NCBI GenBank assembly: GCA_036401375.1
Contig: DASWVB010000002.1
Coordinates: forward strand, 1-64,000
Length of the DNA: 64,000 nt
Direction: 5' to 3'
From: DASWUZ01 sp036401375
Lineage (GTDB): Bacteria; Acidobacteriota; Terriglobia; Terriglobales; Acidobacteriaceae
The notes beneath the pieces are model-generated. The model made no database searches, had not been told where the DNA came from, and saw only the letters and a program-made list of their open reading frames with translations. A program made the translations under genes and the position numbers. This document shows positions 27,576-35,346 of the stretch, piece after piece. Numbering within the stretch: position 1 is the stretch's first letter; the number at the start of each line of letters is the position of its first letter.

Positions 27576-29591
27576 TCAGAGCCGTGACTCAGAGGGCTGC
27601 CTACTGGTGATGTGAGAGTAGTAGCTGGCCTCCTGGGCGCTTGGTTTCGGTAAGGGGAAAGAGACAAGGAACCGGGTTGGCGCCGAGCGGTGCACCTCCA
27701 GCTTGCCGTGGAGCTGGTCGGTGAGCAGATTCACAAGCTTCAAACCAAGACTGCTCATCTCTTCAAAATCCAGCGTCTCTGCTATACCGACCCCATCGTC
27801 ACTGACGGAGAGCAGAATGTCGTCGTCCGCTTTTTGAAGGATTTCGATATCGATGCTGCCGCGCCGGTCTCCGGGAAAGGCGTGCTTGAGGCTGTTGCAG
27901 ACCAATTCGTTGACCAGCAGGCCGCAGGGGATGGCGGCATTGATGGGAAGGTGAACGTCGTTCGCATGGATCGAAATATTTACGCGTTCAGAGTCGTAGA
28001 AATAGCTCTCGATCAGGTTTGAAGCGAGGGCATTGAGGAAGACCTCAAAATCGACGTTGGCGTAGTCTTTTGACTGGTAGAGGGTCTGGTGGATCAGGGC
28101 CATGGACTTGATGCGGTTCTGACTGGCGCGCAGCAGGGCCACGGCCACGGGATTGCGCACCTGCGAGGACTGAAGGCCCAGCAGGCTGTGAATGATCTGC
28201 AGGTTGTTCTTGACGCGGTGATGTATCTCCCCAAGCAGGATGTCTTTTTCGCGGAGGGCGGCCCTTACTTTGAGTTCCTTTTGCCTGCGATCGGATATGT
28301 CAACGATGGCGGCCAGGACTTTGACGCCTTGGTCGGTGACGATGGGGCTAAAGCTGATCTCGAAGGGGAACTCGGCGCCGCCTTTTCGCTGTCCGCAGAA
28401 CTCTGCTCCTTCAAAGGGATAGGGTGCCGAGCCGGGCGCGGGCGCGGGTTTAGGGTCGTTCCGGTCCTTGCGAAATCGCACGGGTACCAACTGCTCCAGA
28501 GACATCGTCAAGAGCTCTGCGCAGGGATAGCCGAAGGAGATCTCCATGCCCCGGTTGACTACTTCGATCTTGCCGTCCGAGTTGACGACCGCCATGGCGG
28601 TGGGGGTCGCCTCGATCATGCGATGGAAGTTCTCTTCGGCCTTGAGCCGGGTCTCCATGCGAATGACATACAGCTGGGCCTCCACCCGTTCGCTGATGTT
28701 GCCGACGGTGAGAGCAAAGCCGTCCTCCAGCTTTACCGCCTGGCAGCGGAGCCAGGATGCTTCGACGTCGTGCGCCTCGATTGGGCTCTCTTCGACGAGG
28801 GGTTCGCCGGTCTCAACGACTGCCTTGTACTTGAGGAAGAAGCCGCCACTGCGATCGATAGGCAGCACCTCGGACAACACTCTGCCCTGGAGCATCCTGG
28901 GAGTGCTCGAGACCAGGTTCGCGCCGTTGGAGTTGACGAACACGATCTTGAAGTCGGCGATGTTGCCGGCCTGATCGCGAACGCTCTCAAAGAGATACAA
29001 AGCGTCGAGACTGCTGTTCGATGCGGCGAGGAAGCGGCGTTCGTTGGCCTGGGAGTTCTTGACATCGGTCAGCAGCTCGCCGATGCGGGGAACGAGGACG
29101 ATGAGGGTTACGGCGGTGCTGCAGGAGGCGATAGCGGTGATGAGCTTGATGTCCCCTGCGAGCCAGTAGAGCGGGATCCAGAGCACGACCACATCCATGA
29201 AGTGAGTGAAGCCGCAGGCGATGATGAAGGCCCCGAAGGCCACGAAGATCCCGCTGAAAGGGACCGCCTTGCGGTTTCGGAAGACGATGTAGGTGAGCGT
29301 GACCGAGATAGCCAGGTAGGAGATCCAGATCGCCGTATCGGACACCACATGCAGCGCCAGCAGCTGGCGGTTCCAAAGGTAACAGAATCCATGGGGGAGA
29401 TAGGTGGTTGAAGCGATCTTGGTGACCATGCCGGGCCATGCGCTGACGGCGGCTGCGGAGACGGCCGCTACGGCTATAAAGGCAGCGGCCGTGAGGCGTG
29501 CAGCGCTTCGCTGCTTGCGGGCAAGTTCTCTGCAGGTGGAAAGGATGCTCAGGACGCGCCTCCATGGGAGCGACGGGTAAAGGGAACCCAT
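27576..29591 (-). CDS. Membrane HWE histidine kinase with ethylene-receptor-like N-terminal domain
   Basis: About 671 residues from the ATG at 29591 (the frame runs to 29738 without family signal). After a first TM, residues about 78-170 form a three-helix membrane domain resembling plant ETR1. Counterparts of ETR1 D25, Y32, I35, I62, C65 and H69 are D85, Y92, I95, I123, C126 and H130 (CGFTH), and K149 aligns too; ETR1 P36 is Ser here. C65 and H69 bind copper(I) in ETR1. Two PAS domains follow (about 185-295 and 320-440), then HisKA_2 with GEIHHRVKNNLQ (H457/H458) and an HATPase. Ethylene binding is an inference from this match only. No regulator gene is adjacent. Confidence 0.85.
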   Translation of the reverse strand: MGSLYPSLPWRRVLSILSTCRELARKQRSAARLTAAAFIAVAAVSAAAVSAWPGMVTKIASTTYLPHGFCYLWNRQLLALHVVSDTAIWISYLAISVTLTYIVFRNRKAVPFSGIFVAFGAFIIACGFTHFMDVVVLWIPLYWLAGDIKLITAIASCSTAVTLIVLVPRIGELLTDVKNSQANERRFLAASNSSLDALYLFESVRDQAGNIADFKIVFVNSNGANLVSSTPRMLQGRVLSEVLPIDRSGGFFLKYKAVVETGEPLVEESPIEAHDVEASWLRCQAVKLEDGFALTVGNISERVEAQLYVIRMETRLKAEENFHRMIEATPTAMAVVNSDGKIEVVNRGMEISFGYPCAELLTMSLEQLVPVRFRKDRNDPKPAPAPGSAPYPFEGAEFCGQRKGGAEFPFEISFSPIVTDQGVKVLAAIVDISDRRQKELKVRAALREKDILLGEIHHRVKNNLQIIHSLLGLQSSQVRNPVAVALLRASQNRIKSMALIHQTLYQSKDYANVDFEVFLNALASNLIESYFYDSERVNISIHANDVHLPINAAIPCGLLVNELVCNSLKHAFPGDRRGSIDIEILQKADDDILLSVSDDGVGIAETLDFEEMSSLGLKLVNLLTDQLHGKLEVHRSAPTRFLVSFPLPKPSAQEASYYSHITSRQPSESRL

Positions 29592-30107
29592 TTTCGCGTC
29601 ACTGACGCGGGGTGCGTGTTCGATCTCTTGAGTTGCTGAACACGATGTGGTGAACAGATGGCCCCGATTGCCTGAGCGACCGGCTCTCGCAGCGATAGAG
29701 GGCCTCGGCTGGCCGGGTGGGGACCCAGGCCATTTCACTTGGCGCTCTCATCTATTGATCGGCAGCCGTTGCATTTTCTTTATCGCCGCCGGGCGTTGTC
29801 CAGGCTGTTTTCGCTACTCTCTTCCGGCTGGGAGGGCGGCTGCCGCTGCCAGCCGGACACCCGTATGCTGCGGTCATGGCTGGAAGGACGAAGGGCGCGA
29901 TCGCCCAGCTTGCCCTCGCCCAGGCCGTGCATCCGGGCCGCTCTTTGCAGCTCAGAGCCTCCGCGCCAGCTTTCCCCAGTGAGCAAGCCATTTACCCGGG
30001 CTCGTCCCGGGGCCTCTGCCACGCAGCGCAGCCCTGATCATGAGGGCAACGGCCGCGGTACCCGTCGCCTCGCAGTAGAGGGTGTGAGCATGTCCGAGAT
30101 CAAGGCG

Positions 30108-30150
30108 TCACGGCGATAACATCGGGTCAAATCAGGTCGGGAACGCCAAT
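30108..30150 (+). repeat. Degenerate copy of the tRNA-Glu 3' end (att-like)
   Basis: Aligns without gaps to 27465-27507, the anticodon-to-CCA part of tRNA-Glu plus two bases, with 38 of 43 identical (differences at offsets 10, 19, 22, 27 and 35). The 5' half of a tRNA is absent. This is the form left when an integrative element inserts at a tRNA 3' end, or a tRNA pseudogene from a segment duplication. Confidence 0.8.
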
Positions 30151-30272
30151 CGGTTTACCGGTTGTCGGGGTTGGGCCGGGGCGGCCTCTGCGTCTTATAT
30201 CCTACTTTCGCTCTGGAGTGGAGTACGTCAAGGCGTTAGGCGTCTGTGTGGGAACTCACATCTCAGCTGATA

Positions 30273-30278
30273 TATATT
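30273..30278 (+). promoter_or_regulatory. Candidate -10 element, leaderless start
   Basis: TATATT six bases before the ATG at 30285 and no ribosome site. The surrounding stretch is unusually AT-rich. Confidence 0.4.
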
Positions 30279-30284
30279 TTATAA

Positions 30285-30593
30285 ATGGTGACCTCCGAGA
30301 GTTCGGTGGCGTGGCTCGGATGGAAGAGGCTGGTCGCGATTCTATGCGTCATGCTGGTCTTCCTGAGCGGGACACTTGAGGTCACCCACACTCATCCAGC
30401 TGGACAAGACAGTCACGACTGTTCGTTGTGTGTCGCGGCTCACTCTGCCGCACAGATCGCAGTCTTTGCGATCCAGCCCCAGGCAGTCGCGGCGGTTCGC
30501 ATCGCGGCCGATTCTGCGCCGCGTCCCCGTCATCGCTTCGTAGCCCTCTCACTCTACATACGACCTCCGCCTGTTGGTTCTGCTCTTTCCTAA
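30285..30593 (+). CDS. Small exported Cys/His-rich protein
   Basis: A 102-residue protein with one N-terminal hydrophobic segment (about 13-30) that is a signal peptide or anchor. The next 25 residues look metal-binding: THTHPAGQDSHDCSLCVAAHS has three His, a C-x2-C pair and a further His. The C-terminus has the YIRPPP end I associate with small proteins of this kind. It resembles DUF2946-type periplasmic proteins that sit near copper or other metal systems, but the match is loose. It lies 42 bases before a TonB receptor on the same strand and is likely co-transcribed with it. Function unproven. Confidence 0.65.
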   Translation: MVTSESSVAWLGWKRLVAILCVMLVFLSGTLEVTHTHPAGQDSHDCSLCVAAHSAAQIAVFAIQPQAVAAVRIAADSAPRPRHRFVALSLYIRPPPVGSALS

Positions 30594-30635
30594 GAGGCAG
30601 TTCAAAATCAGGTTTTTTATTCCAGGGGGTAGTGT

Positions 30636-33377
30636 ATGCACTCGTCTTTACGACGTGCCGTTCTCGTGTCTTTCCTTGCCTATTTTGCCGGTGCGTTGGC
30701 GCCGGCACTCGCCCAGTCTAACTCCGGTCTCGTGAGCGGGACGGTCACCGACCCGGCCGGGGCGGCGATACCGCGGGCCTCCGTGTCTATCCAGAACCCC
30801 GTGAGCGGCTATCTGCGGACTACAACGACCGACGGCGCTGGTGAATTTCGATTCACCAACGTTCCGTTGAACTCCTATCATTTCATCGCGGCAGCGCCCG
30901 GATTCGGATCGGTTGCGCGGGACGCTGCGGTGACCTCATCGATCCCCATTGACCTCAAGATTGCGCTCGCGGTCTCAGGCGGATCGACCACCGTCACCGT
31001 CGACGCAGAAGACCTGCTCCAGAAGGACGCCGCATTTCGCACCCCGGTCGATCGCGGCCTGTTTGAAAAGCTGCCGCTGGAGAGCCAGTCCTCTACCCTC
31101 AGCTCGCTGGTCACCCTCGCATCGCCGGGTGTTGCGGCCGACTCGAATGGCCTCTTCCACGGACTCGGCGACCATGCCTCTAACTCCTTTTCGGTAGACG
31201 GGCAGCCGATCACCGACCAGCAGAGCAAGGTTTTCTCGAACCAGATCCCGTCCAACTCTATTCAATCGATCGAAGCCATCCCCGGAGCGCCGCCCGCGGA
31301 GTACGGAGGCAAGACCAGCCTCATCATCAACGTGACCACTCGCTCCGGGCAGGGATCGACTACCCCGCACGGGAGCGTGACCGGCTCCTACGGCAGCTTC
31401 GGCTCGGCAACCGGTGGAGTGGACGTCGGCTACGGCGGCCAGAACTGGGGAAACTTCTTTGAGCTCGATGGTTTGAATACCAGCAGGTTCCTCGACCCGC
31501 CGGAGTTCCAGGTCTTTCACGACAAGGGTAATGAGCTGAACCTCTTTGACCGTGTCGATCGCAACTTCACCCAGAACGACGCCATTCATCTGAACCTGAA
31601 CTACACGCGTTCGTGGTTCCAAACACCCAATACATTCGATAACCTGAACGTTTCGAATGTGGTCAGCGGCGGCGCGGGCAGCAGTCCTGTCTTCGGCAAC
31701 GTCGGCAACGCCGATCAGCGGGCCAAGATCGAGACTTACGACGTGGCGCCGCTCTACACCCGCGTCATCGGTTCAAACGCGGTCTTTAACTTGGGCGGAT
31801 TCGTTCGTAAGGATTCTTTCCACTACTATCCCACCGGCAATCCGCTCGCCGATCTCGGGCCAATTCAAAGTGAAACGATCAGTCAGTTCCGGACGTTGAC
31901 CAATGCCGGCCTGCGCACCGACTACTCGATACAAAAGGGGATCAACGACATCAAGGTGGGCGCGGTCTACCAGCAGACCTTTCTGCGGGAACATAACACC
32001 ATCGGCTTGATCAACTCCACATTTAACTCGCCATGCATCGACGCCGATGGGAATGCGGTGAGTGGATTCACCGACTTTGTGCAGTGTGTCAATGCAGGGT
32101 TGCTACCGAACGACGGGTCCAGTCCAAGCGCAATTGCCACTCCGTTCACCCCTACGCTGTTACCCTTCGATCTCACGCGCGGCGGCTCCCCGTACCTTTA
32201 CTTCGGCCATACCGACGTGAAAGAGTTGGCGCTTTTTATCCAGGATCAGGTCAAGGCCGGTAACTGGATACTGAACCTCGGTATGCGCGGCGACCTATAT
32301 AACGGGCTGGCCAAGGCCCGGCAGGCGCAGCCGCGGCTCGCGGCTGCTTATAGTGTCAAGCGGACGAACACGGTGCTGCGTGTCTCTTATGCGCGGACGC
32401 TCGAGACGCCGTTCAACGAGAACCTCGTTCTATCGAGCTCCGGCTGCGGCAACGATATACTCGCGCCCCTGCTTGCCTGCACGCCGGGAGTGTCGACTAC
32501 CGTGCAACCTGGCTACCGTAACGAATTTCACGCAGGTTTTCAGCAGGCTTTTGGAAAGAACTTTGTTGTAAGTGGAGATTACATCTGGAAGTACACGCAC
32601 AGCGCCTTTGACTTCTCCATCTTCGGGAACACGCCTATCTTCTTCCCGATTGATTGGCATAACTCTAAGATACCGGGCTTTGTGTTGCGAGCCGACCTGC
32701 CGAAATATCACAACTTCTCCGGCTTTGTGAATATGTCCTCAGTCGCTGCACGTTTCTTTCCGCCGCAGAGCGCAGGAGCGGGTGCGACAGTGGGACAGAG
32801 CGGGCTTCCCTTCCGCATCGATCATGATGAGAAGTTTAATCAAACTACACACGTTCAGTACCAGATACCGGGCAAGCGTGGTCCCTGGATCGGATTCAAC
32901 TGGCGCTACGATAGCGGCCTCACCGCCGGATCTACGCCCTGCTATAACGTCACAGATCCGAACAGTCACTGCGGGGGTACGTCAGTCAACGGTCAGCCAG
33001 CCATCGATCTGAGCGGCCTCACGGCTGACCAGGAGTTTGAGGCCGGTCTGGCTTGCGCCGGTGTTGAAGCTACGCCGACCACTCCTCTGCCAACACCGTG
33101 CCTGGCTACTCAGCTCACCTCGAGCCTGCTTACTATCCCGGCCCCCGGCAGGGAGAATGACGACAGCGACCCCTCCAGGGTTAAACCTCGTAGCCTCTTC
33201 GATGCCTCAGTCGGTGACGACAACCTGTTGGGCGGGGAGGAGTATAGATGGAGTCTGCGGGTCACGGCAGTGAACCTGACCAACAAGACGGCGCTCTATA
33301 ACTTCCTCTCTACTTTCAGCGGCACGCATTATGTGACTCCGCGAGCGCTGACGGCCGAGGTGGGCTTCCACTTCTAA
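30636..33377 (+). CDS. Oar-like TonB-dependent outer-membrane receptor
   Basis: A 913-residue outer-membrane protein. A signal peptide ends near ALAQ (residue 27). Residues about 32-105 form a carboxypeptidase-regulatory-like (CarboxypepD_reg) beta-sandwich, LVSGTVTDPAGAAIPRASV to GFGSVAR. A TonB plug follows (SVDGQPITDQQS, IPSNSIQSIEAIPGAPPAEYGG) and then the barrel, ending in the aromatic FHF. This plan is typical of the many acidobacterial and myxobacterial receptors. Ligand unknown; the preceding Cys/His protein hints at a metal or metal chelate. A strong AGGGGG site precedes the ATG. Confidence 0.93.
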   Translation: MHSSLRRAVLVSFLAYFAGALAPALAQSNSGLVSGTVTDPAGAAIPRASVSIQNPVSGYLRTTTTDGAGEFRFTNVPLNSYHFIAAAPGFGSVARDAAVTSSIPIDLKIALAVSGGSTTVTVDAEDLLQKDAAFRTPVDRGLFEKLPLESQSSTLSSLVTLASPGVAADSNGLFHGLGDHASNSFSVDGQPITDQQSKVFSNQIPSNSIQSIEAIPGAPPAEYGGKTSLIINVTTRSGQGSTTPHGSVTGSYGSFGSATGGVDVGYGGQNWGNFFELDGLNTSRFLDPPEFQVFHDKGNELNLFDRVDRNFTQNDAIHLNLNYTRSWFQTPNTFDNLNVSNVVSGGAGSSPVFGNVGNADQRAKIETYDVAPLYTRVIGSNAVFNLGGFVRKDSFHYYPTGNPLADLGPIQSETISQFRTLTNAGLRTDYSIQKGINDIKVGAVYQQTFLREHNTIGLINSTFNSPCIDADGNAVSGFTDFVQCVNAGLLPNDGSSPSAIATPFTPTLLPFDLTRGGSPYLYFGHTDVKELALFIQDQVKAGNWILNLGMRGDLYNGLAKARQAQPRLAAAYSVKRTNTVLRVSYARTLETPFNENLVLSSSGCGNDILAPLLACTPGVSTTVQPGYRNEFHAGFQQAFGKNFVVSGDYIWKYTHSAFDFSIFGNTPIFFPIDWHNSKIPGFVLRADLPKYHNFSGFVNMSSVAARFFPPQSAGAGATVGQSGLPFRIDHDEKFNQTTHVQYQIPGKRGPWIGFNWRYDSGLTAGSTPCYNVTDPNSHCGGTSVNGQPAIDLSGLTADQEFEAGLACAGVEATPTTPLPTPCLATQLTSSLLTIPAPGRENDDSDPSRVKPRSLFDASVGDDNLLGGEEYRWSLRVTAVNLTNKTALYNFLSTFSGTHYVTPRALTAEVGFHF

Positions 33378-33391
33378 CGCGAGGCAGGTGC

Positions 33392-33416
33392 GGGTGCGAT
33401 ATATCTTTTCGCACCC
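33392..33416 (+). terminator. Hairpin after the TonB receptor gene
   Basis: gggtgcga (33392-33399) pairs perfectly with tcgcaccc (33409-33416) around a nine-base AT-rich loop, 14 bases after the receptor stop. There is no T-run, so termination is uncertain; it could instead stabilise the 3' end. Confidence 0.4.
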
Positions 33417-33453
33417 ACACGGCCCACGTTTCTCGCTATAGAGGGCGGTGAGC

Positions 33454-33609
33454 ATGTCCAAGAGTAAAGTGCTGGGCAGGGGCAGCAAGAAGCGTGTCAG
33501 GCAGATTCGCTGGACGCGTTATGAGTCGCTACATGCGCTGCTGCTCCTTATCACCGGCGCAGCACTCTCGATCTACATAGTGCTCTGGCTTCAAAGGCAT
33601 GGTATGTAA
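33454..33609 (+). CDS. Small single-TM protein, 51 residues
   Basis: Begins MSKSKVLGRGSKKR, a strongly basic cytoplasmic head, followed by one TM helix (about residues 27-46, LHALLLLITGAALSIYIVLW) and a short QRHGM end. A GAGG/GGTGAG stretch lies just before the ATG. It sits 76 bases after the TonB receptor and its stop overlaps into TAAATG, the possible start of the next frame, hinting at coupling. I do not recognise the family. Confidence 0.5.
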   Translation: MSKSKVLGRGSKKRVRQIRWTRYESLHALLLLITGAALSIYIVLWLQRHGM

Positions 33610-33666
33610 ATGCGACCCCGAGGAAGGAGGGCGACTGCTGACAGCGCGCTTCGCTCTTTGTTCGCC

Positions 33667-33672
33667 TATACT
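33667..33672 (+). promoter_or_regulatory. Candidate -10 element, leaderless start
   Basis: TATACT six bases before the ATG at 33679, with no ribosome site between. Confidence 0.35.
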
Positions 33673-33678
33673 GTAGTG

Positions 33679-33951
33679 ATGCGGATCGGCGGATTCAGGA
33701 AGGAGCCGGATTGGATCAGGCTTGGACCTTGCCTGCTGATTGGCGCCTGCGTGATCCTGGCGGTGCGCACCGCCAAGTGGGCGGCACGGAGCGGCGGAAC
33801 GCAGTCGCAAACCGATCTCGATGTCGAGGTCGACAACGCCATCCTGCTTGCCGATACGGTCCTGGGCAGACTTCTGCGTCGCAAGGCGAGTCTGTTCCCC
33901 TGGAAGGAAGTTCCCTGGCACGTGGCGGACGACGAGGACGTGGTGAAGTAG
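33679..33951 (+). CDS. Conserved-looking small membrane protein
   Basis: A 90-residue protein: a TM segment at about residues 14-30 (LGPCLLIGACVILAVRTAKW), then a soluble part with an acidic DLDVEVDNAILLADTVLGRLL helix, FPWKEVPWHV and the end DDEDVVK. I recall similar short proteins in acidobacterial genomes but no function. The frame is also open from an ATG at 33610, right after the preceding stop; I chose 33679 because of the TATACT element and because the first 23 residues look random. It may belong with the small protein before it. Confidence 0.55.
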   Translation: MRIGGFRKEPDWIRLGPCLLIGACVILAVRTAKWAARSGGTQSQTDLDVEVDNAILLADTVLGRLLRRKASLFPWKEVPWHVADDEDVVK

Positions 33952-34171
33952 CGGTTTGCCGTGGGTCGCGGCGAACCTTCGTCGCTCTCTGGCGGCAGAG
34001 AGGCCTGCGTGCCGAGCGACGCTGAAGGTAAAGTCGCAGTGCGGACGGCGGACGGCTCCTGAAGCGACGGATCGAATCGCCCGTGCAGGGTCACCACCGA
34101 AGGCGGAGCACACAGGGATGCATGTGTGCTTTGCACAATCGCGGGTTAACTTTGTGGGCGCATCGGGCTTC

Positions 34172-35221
34172 CTAGCTGGCTAGGGCGGCGGGCTGATGGA
34201 GCTCTATGGTGCTGGCGACGTCGGCTACTCGGCGGTAGGATTCCAGGCGGTCGCTTTGCTGGAAGGTGTCGGTTACGGCGATGATCTCGTCGGCTTCAGT
34301 CTGGTAAAGGAGCCGTTCGAGGCCGGCTTTGACGGTAGCGTTCGAGCCGACGATGGCCTCAGTCATCCTGTTCTCGACGGCGGCCTGCTCCCATGGCTGC
34401 CATAGTCCGTCCATCGAGTCGACTGGCGGCATGAGCTCCAGAGATTGACCGCCGATGAGGCGCAGGGCGCGCTGCTGGGCGGTAGTCAGCAGGTATTGAG
34501 CGACCGAGTCCGTCTCTGCCGCGAGGATGGGGACGGCGACCATCAGATACGGCCTGGCCAGAGTCTTGCTGGGGCGGAACTGCTGCCGATAGAGGCGTGC
34601 GGCGGCATAGAGATAATCGGGTGCGAAGTGCGCTGCGAAGGCGAAGGGCAGGCCGAGGCTGGCTGCGAGCTGAGCGCTGAATCCGCTGGAGCCGAGCAAG
34701 GTGATCGGCACGTTGCTGCCCTGGCCCGGGATGGCCATCACGGACTGATCAGGCTTTGCAGGTCCGAGGTAGGACTGCAGCTCTTCGAGGAGGTCAGGGA
34801 AGTCATCGCCTCTCTGCCGCGAATCGCGCCGCAGGGCGCGCATGGTGCCGGCATCGCCGCCGGGTGCGCGGCCGAGTCCGAGATCGATGCGGCCGGGGTA
34901 CAAGGCCTCAAGGGTGCCGAACTGCTCGGCTACGATGAGGGGCGCGTGGTTGGGGAGCATGACTCCTCCACTGCCGACCCTTATGGTGCTGGTTGCGCCG
35001 GCTATGTGACCGATCAGCAGCGACGTTGCCGAACAGGCGAGGCCCGGCATGCCGTGATGCTCCGCCAGCCAGAAGCGCCTGTAGCCTAACTGCTCCACAT
35101 GCCGGGCGAGGGTGACGGAGTTGGCAACCGCATTGGCTATCGACTCGCCGGAGCGCATCCCGACCAGGTCGAGCACGGAGACTGGCAGCTTGTTGCTGGT
35201 GCCTGCAGGCCTGTTGCTCAT
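34172..35221 (-). CDS. LLM-class flavin-dependent oxidoreductase (luciferase-like)
   Basis: A 349-residue bacterial-luciferase-fold enzyme of the group-1 luciferase-family oxidoreductases. Landmarks: LPVSVLDLVGMRSGE at the start, LGYRRFWLAEHHGMPGLA, the IRVGSGGVMLPNHAPL block, VAEQFGTLEALYPGRID and LGLGRAPGGD. Such enzymes use FMNH2 and oxygen to oxidise an organic substrate, unknown here. The frame is open to 35413, but homology begins at the ATG at 35221. Its stop lies about 220 bases from the preceding plus-strand gene. It is downstream of the carotenoid operon on the same strand with a 125-base gap, and could be read through from it. Confidence 0.88.
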   Translation of the reverse strand: MSNRPAGTSNKLPVSVLDLVGMRSGESIANAVANSVTLARHVEQLGYRRFWLAEHHGMPGLACSATSLLIGHIAGATSTIRVGSGGVMLPNHAPLIVAEQFGTLEALYPGRIDLGLGRAPGGDAGTMRALRRDSRQRGDDFPDLLEELQSYLGPAKPDQSVMAIPGQGSNVPITLLGSSGFSAQLAASLGLPFAFAAHFAPDYLYAAARLYRQQFRPSKTLARPYLMVAVPILAAETDSVAQYLLTTAQQRALRLIGGQSLELMPPVDSMDGLWQPWEQAAVENRMTEAIVGSNATVKAGLERLLYQTEADEIIAVTDTFQQSDRLESYRRVADVASTIELHQPAALAS

Positions 35222-35346
35222 GTTCGTTGGATGAGGCGGCGGGCGGTGCGGGTTCAACATCGGGGCGCGGATGGGGAGCGGGCAGGAGCAGATGAGCAAG
35301 GGCAGAGGGCGTCGGCGCAGGTTGGCATGTGTCAGGTAGCTTGCGG

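Larger units (their letters stand above)
29592..30284. other. Intergenic region with tRNA-Glu remnant, 693 bp
   Basis: Divergent space between the kinase and the small exported protein. It holds the 43-bp tRNA-Glu 3'-end copy (30108-30150) and an AT-rich promoter-like stretch right before 30285. The ORFs in it look random in composition and have no family signal. Confidence 0.6.
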
